Shown here: positions 63,827 to 64,000 of the stretch, in pieces
How the letters are laid out: each line of letters opens with the position of its first letter
Position numbering within the stretch: position 1 is the stretch's first letter
NCBI RefSeq assembly: GCF_016722925.1
Contig: NZ_JAEQNC010000012.1
Location: 62,001-126,000, forward strand
Source: Phytoamicus setariae
Lineage (GTDB): Bacteria > Pseudomonadota > Alphaproteobacteria > Rhizobiales > Rhizobiaceae
Length of the DNA: 64,000 nucleotides
Direction of reading: 5' to 3'
The notes under the pieces: generated by a model
Seen by the model: only the letters and a program-made list of their open reading frames with translations
Told to the model about the DNA's origin: nothing
Databases searched by the model: none
Made by a program: the position numbers and the translations under genes

Positions 63827-64000
63827 ATGAAGCGCTTTGTATTCGCAGCAATCGCCTTTGCATCTGTCTTTTCGGCAACCGCAAAAGCGGAGGCATGGAC
63901 CCGCGGGTGGCACGGATATCATGAGGCTAAGTACGGGTGGTATCGCGGGCCGGGCGTCGTAATCGGTCCCGGATTCGGAAATGTCGCAGTGACCGACGAC
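63827..64000 (+). CDS. Small secreted protein, partial
   Basis: The ATG at 63827 follows TGAGGAGTGTACC, a strong ribosome site. The first 22 residues form a Sec signal peptide (MKRFVFAAIAFASVFSATAK, cut near AKA). The exported part starts EAWTRGWHGYHEAKYGWYRG, rich in Gly, Trp and His, followed by GPGVVIGPGFGN. The frame is open to the right edge (58 codons seen). Such short Gly/His/Trp-rich exported proteins are common in rhizobia and have no known function. Confidence 0.65.
   Translation, partial: MKRFVFAAIAFASVFSATAKAEAWTRGWHGYHEAKYGWYRGPGVVIGPGFGNVAVTDD

Noticed and set aside
1-64000. CRISPR arrays, tRNA or rRNA genes, riboswitches, integrase and att sites
   Set aside because: I looked for repeated spacers, cloverleaf-like segments and conserved RNA motifs and found none that I could support.

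Overview
The window looks like accessory DNA, probably from a large plasmid or chromid, of an alphaproteobacterium of the Rhizobiales. This is inferred from the mosaic of sugar, peptide and branched-chain-type ABC transporters, the serine-cycle genes, the IS6-family remnants, and the GC-rich codon use. No rRNA, tRNA, CRISPR array, integrase or replication origin was seen.

Left block (1-11 kb). A LysR regulator, cut by the left edge, is divergent from a 2-oxoglutarate/Fe(II) oxygenase. These are followed by a histidine/phenylalanine ammonia-lyase homolog that lacks exactly the Ala-Ser-Gly tripeptide that forms the MIO cofactor. Next come a complete SBP5/DppBC-type importer with a fused ATPase and a nucleoside-hydrolase-fold enzyme. 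A near-identical A/T-rich motif lies upstream of both the oxygenase and the transporter, with a shorter version before the lyase, so the block reads as one regulon. An IS3 remnant closes it. From 11.9 to 15 kb is a small unit: a zinc-ribbon mini-protein, a NUDIX hydrolase, a 68-residue unknown, and a membrane-anchored glutamate-synthase-domain protein. An IS6 remnant follows.

Central block (15.8-36 kb). Two ribose-type ABC importers, a LacI repressor, two SDRs, a fused alpha-beta E1 (TPP) dehydrogenase without E2, an alpha/beta hydrolase, a YciI-like protein, a beta-hydroxyacid dehydrogenase, an APH-type kinase, an acyl-CoA ligase and an aldo/keto reductase. Five palindromes with the core CAATCGATTG lie in this block. 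Three overlap convincing promoters: one before lacI, one before the first binding-protein gene, and one orphan promoter with a Shine-Dalgarno whose ATG has become ATC. They define a LacI regulon.

Right block. 36.2-37.7 kb holds a Ca2+/H+ antiporter-like gene and an IS6 fragment. 37.8-48 kb holds a probable eight-gene operon: amidase, Liv-type transporter, GMC oxidoreductase and a histone-deacetylase-like amidohydrolase. It is divergent from a LysR gene with a perfect 10-bp inverted repeat between them. 48-57 kb is a peptide uptake and hydrolysis unit: a second DppBCDF-type importer, a proline-iminopeptidase-like hydrolase and an M17 aminopeptidase. 57-63 kb is a serine-cycle operon (LuxR-type regulator, sgaA, mclA, mtkA, mtkB) whose last gene, a hydroxypyruvate reductase, is cut after about 45 codons by an IS6-type element that is itself frameshifted. 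The right edge has another IS6 fragment and the start of a small secreted protein.
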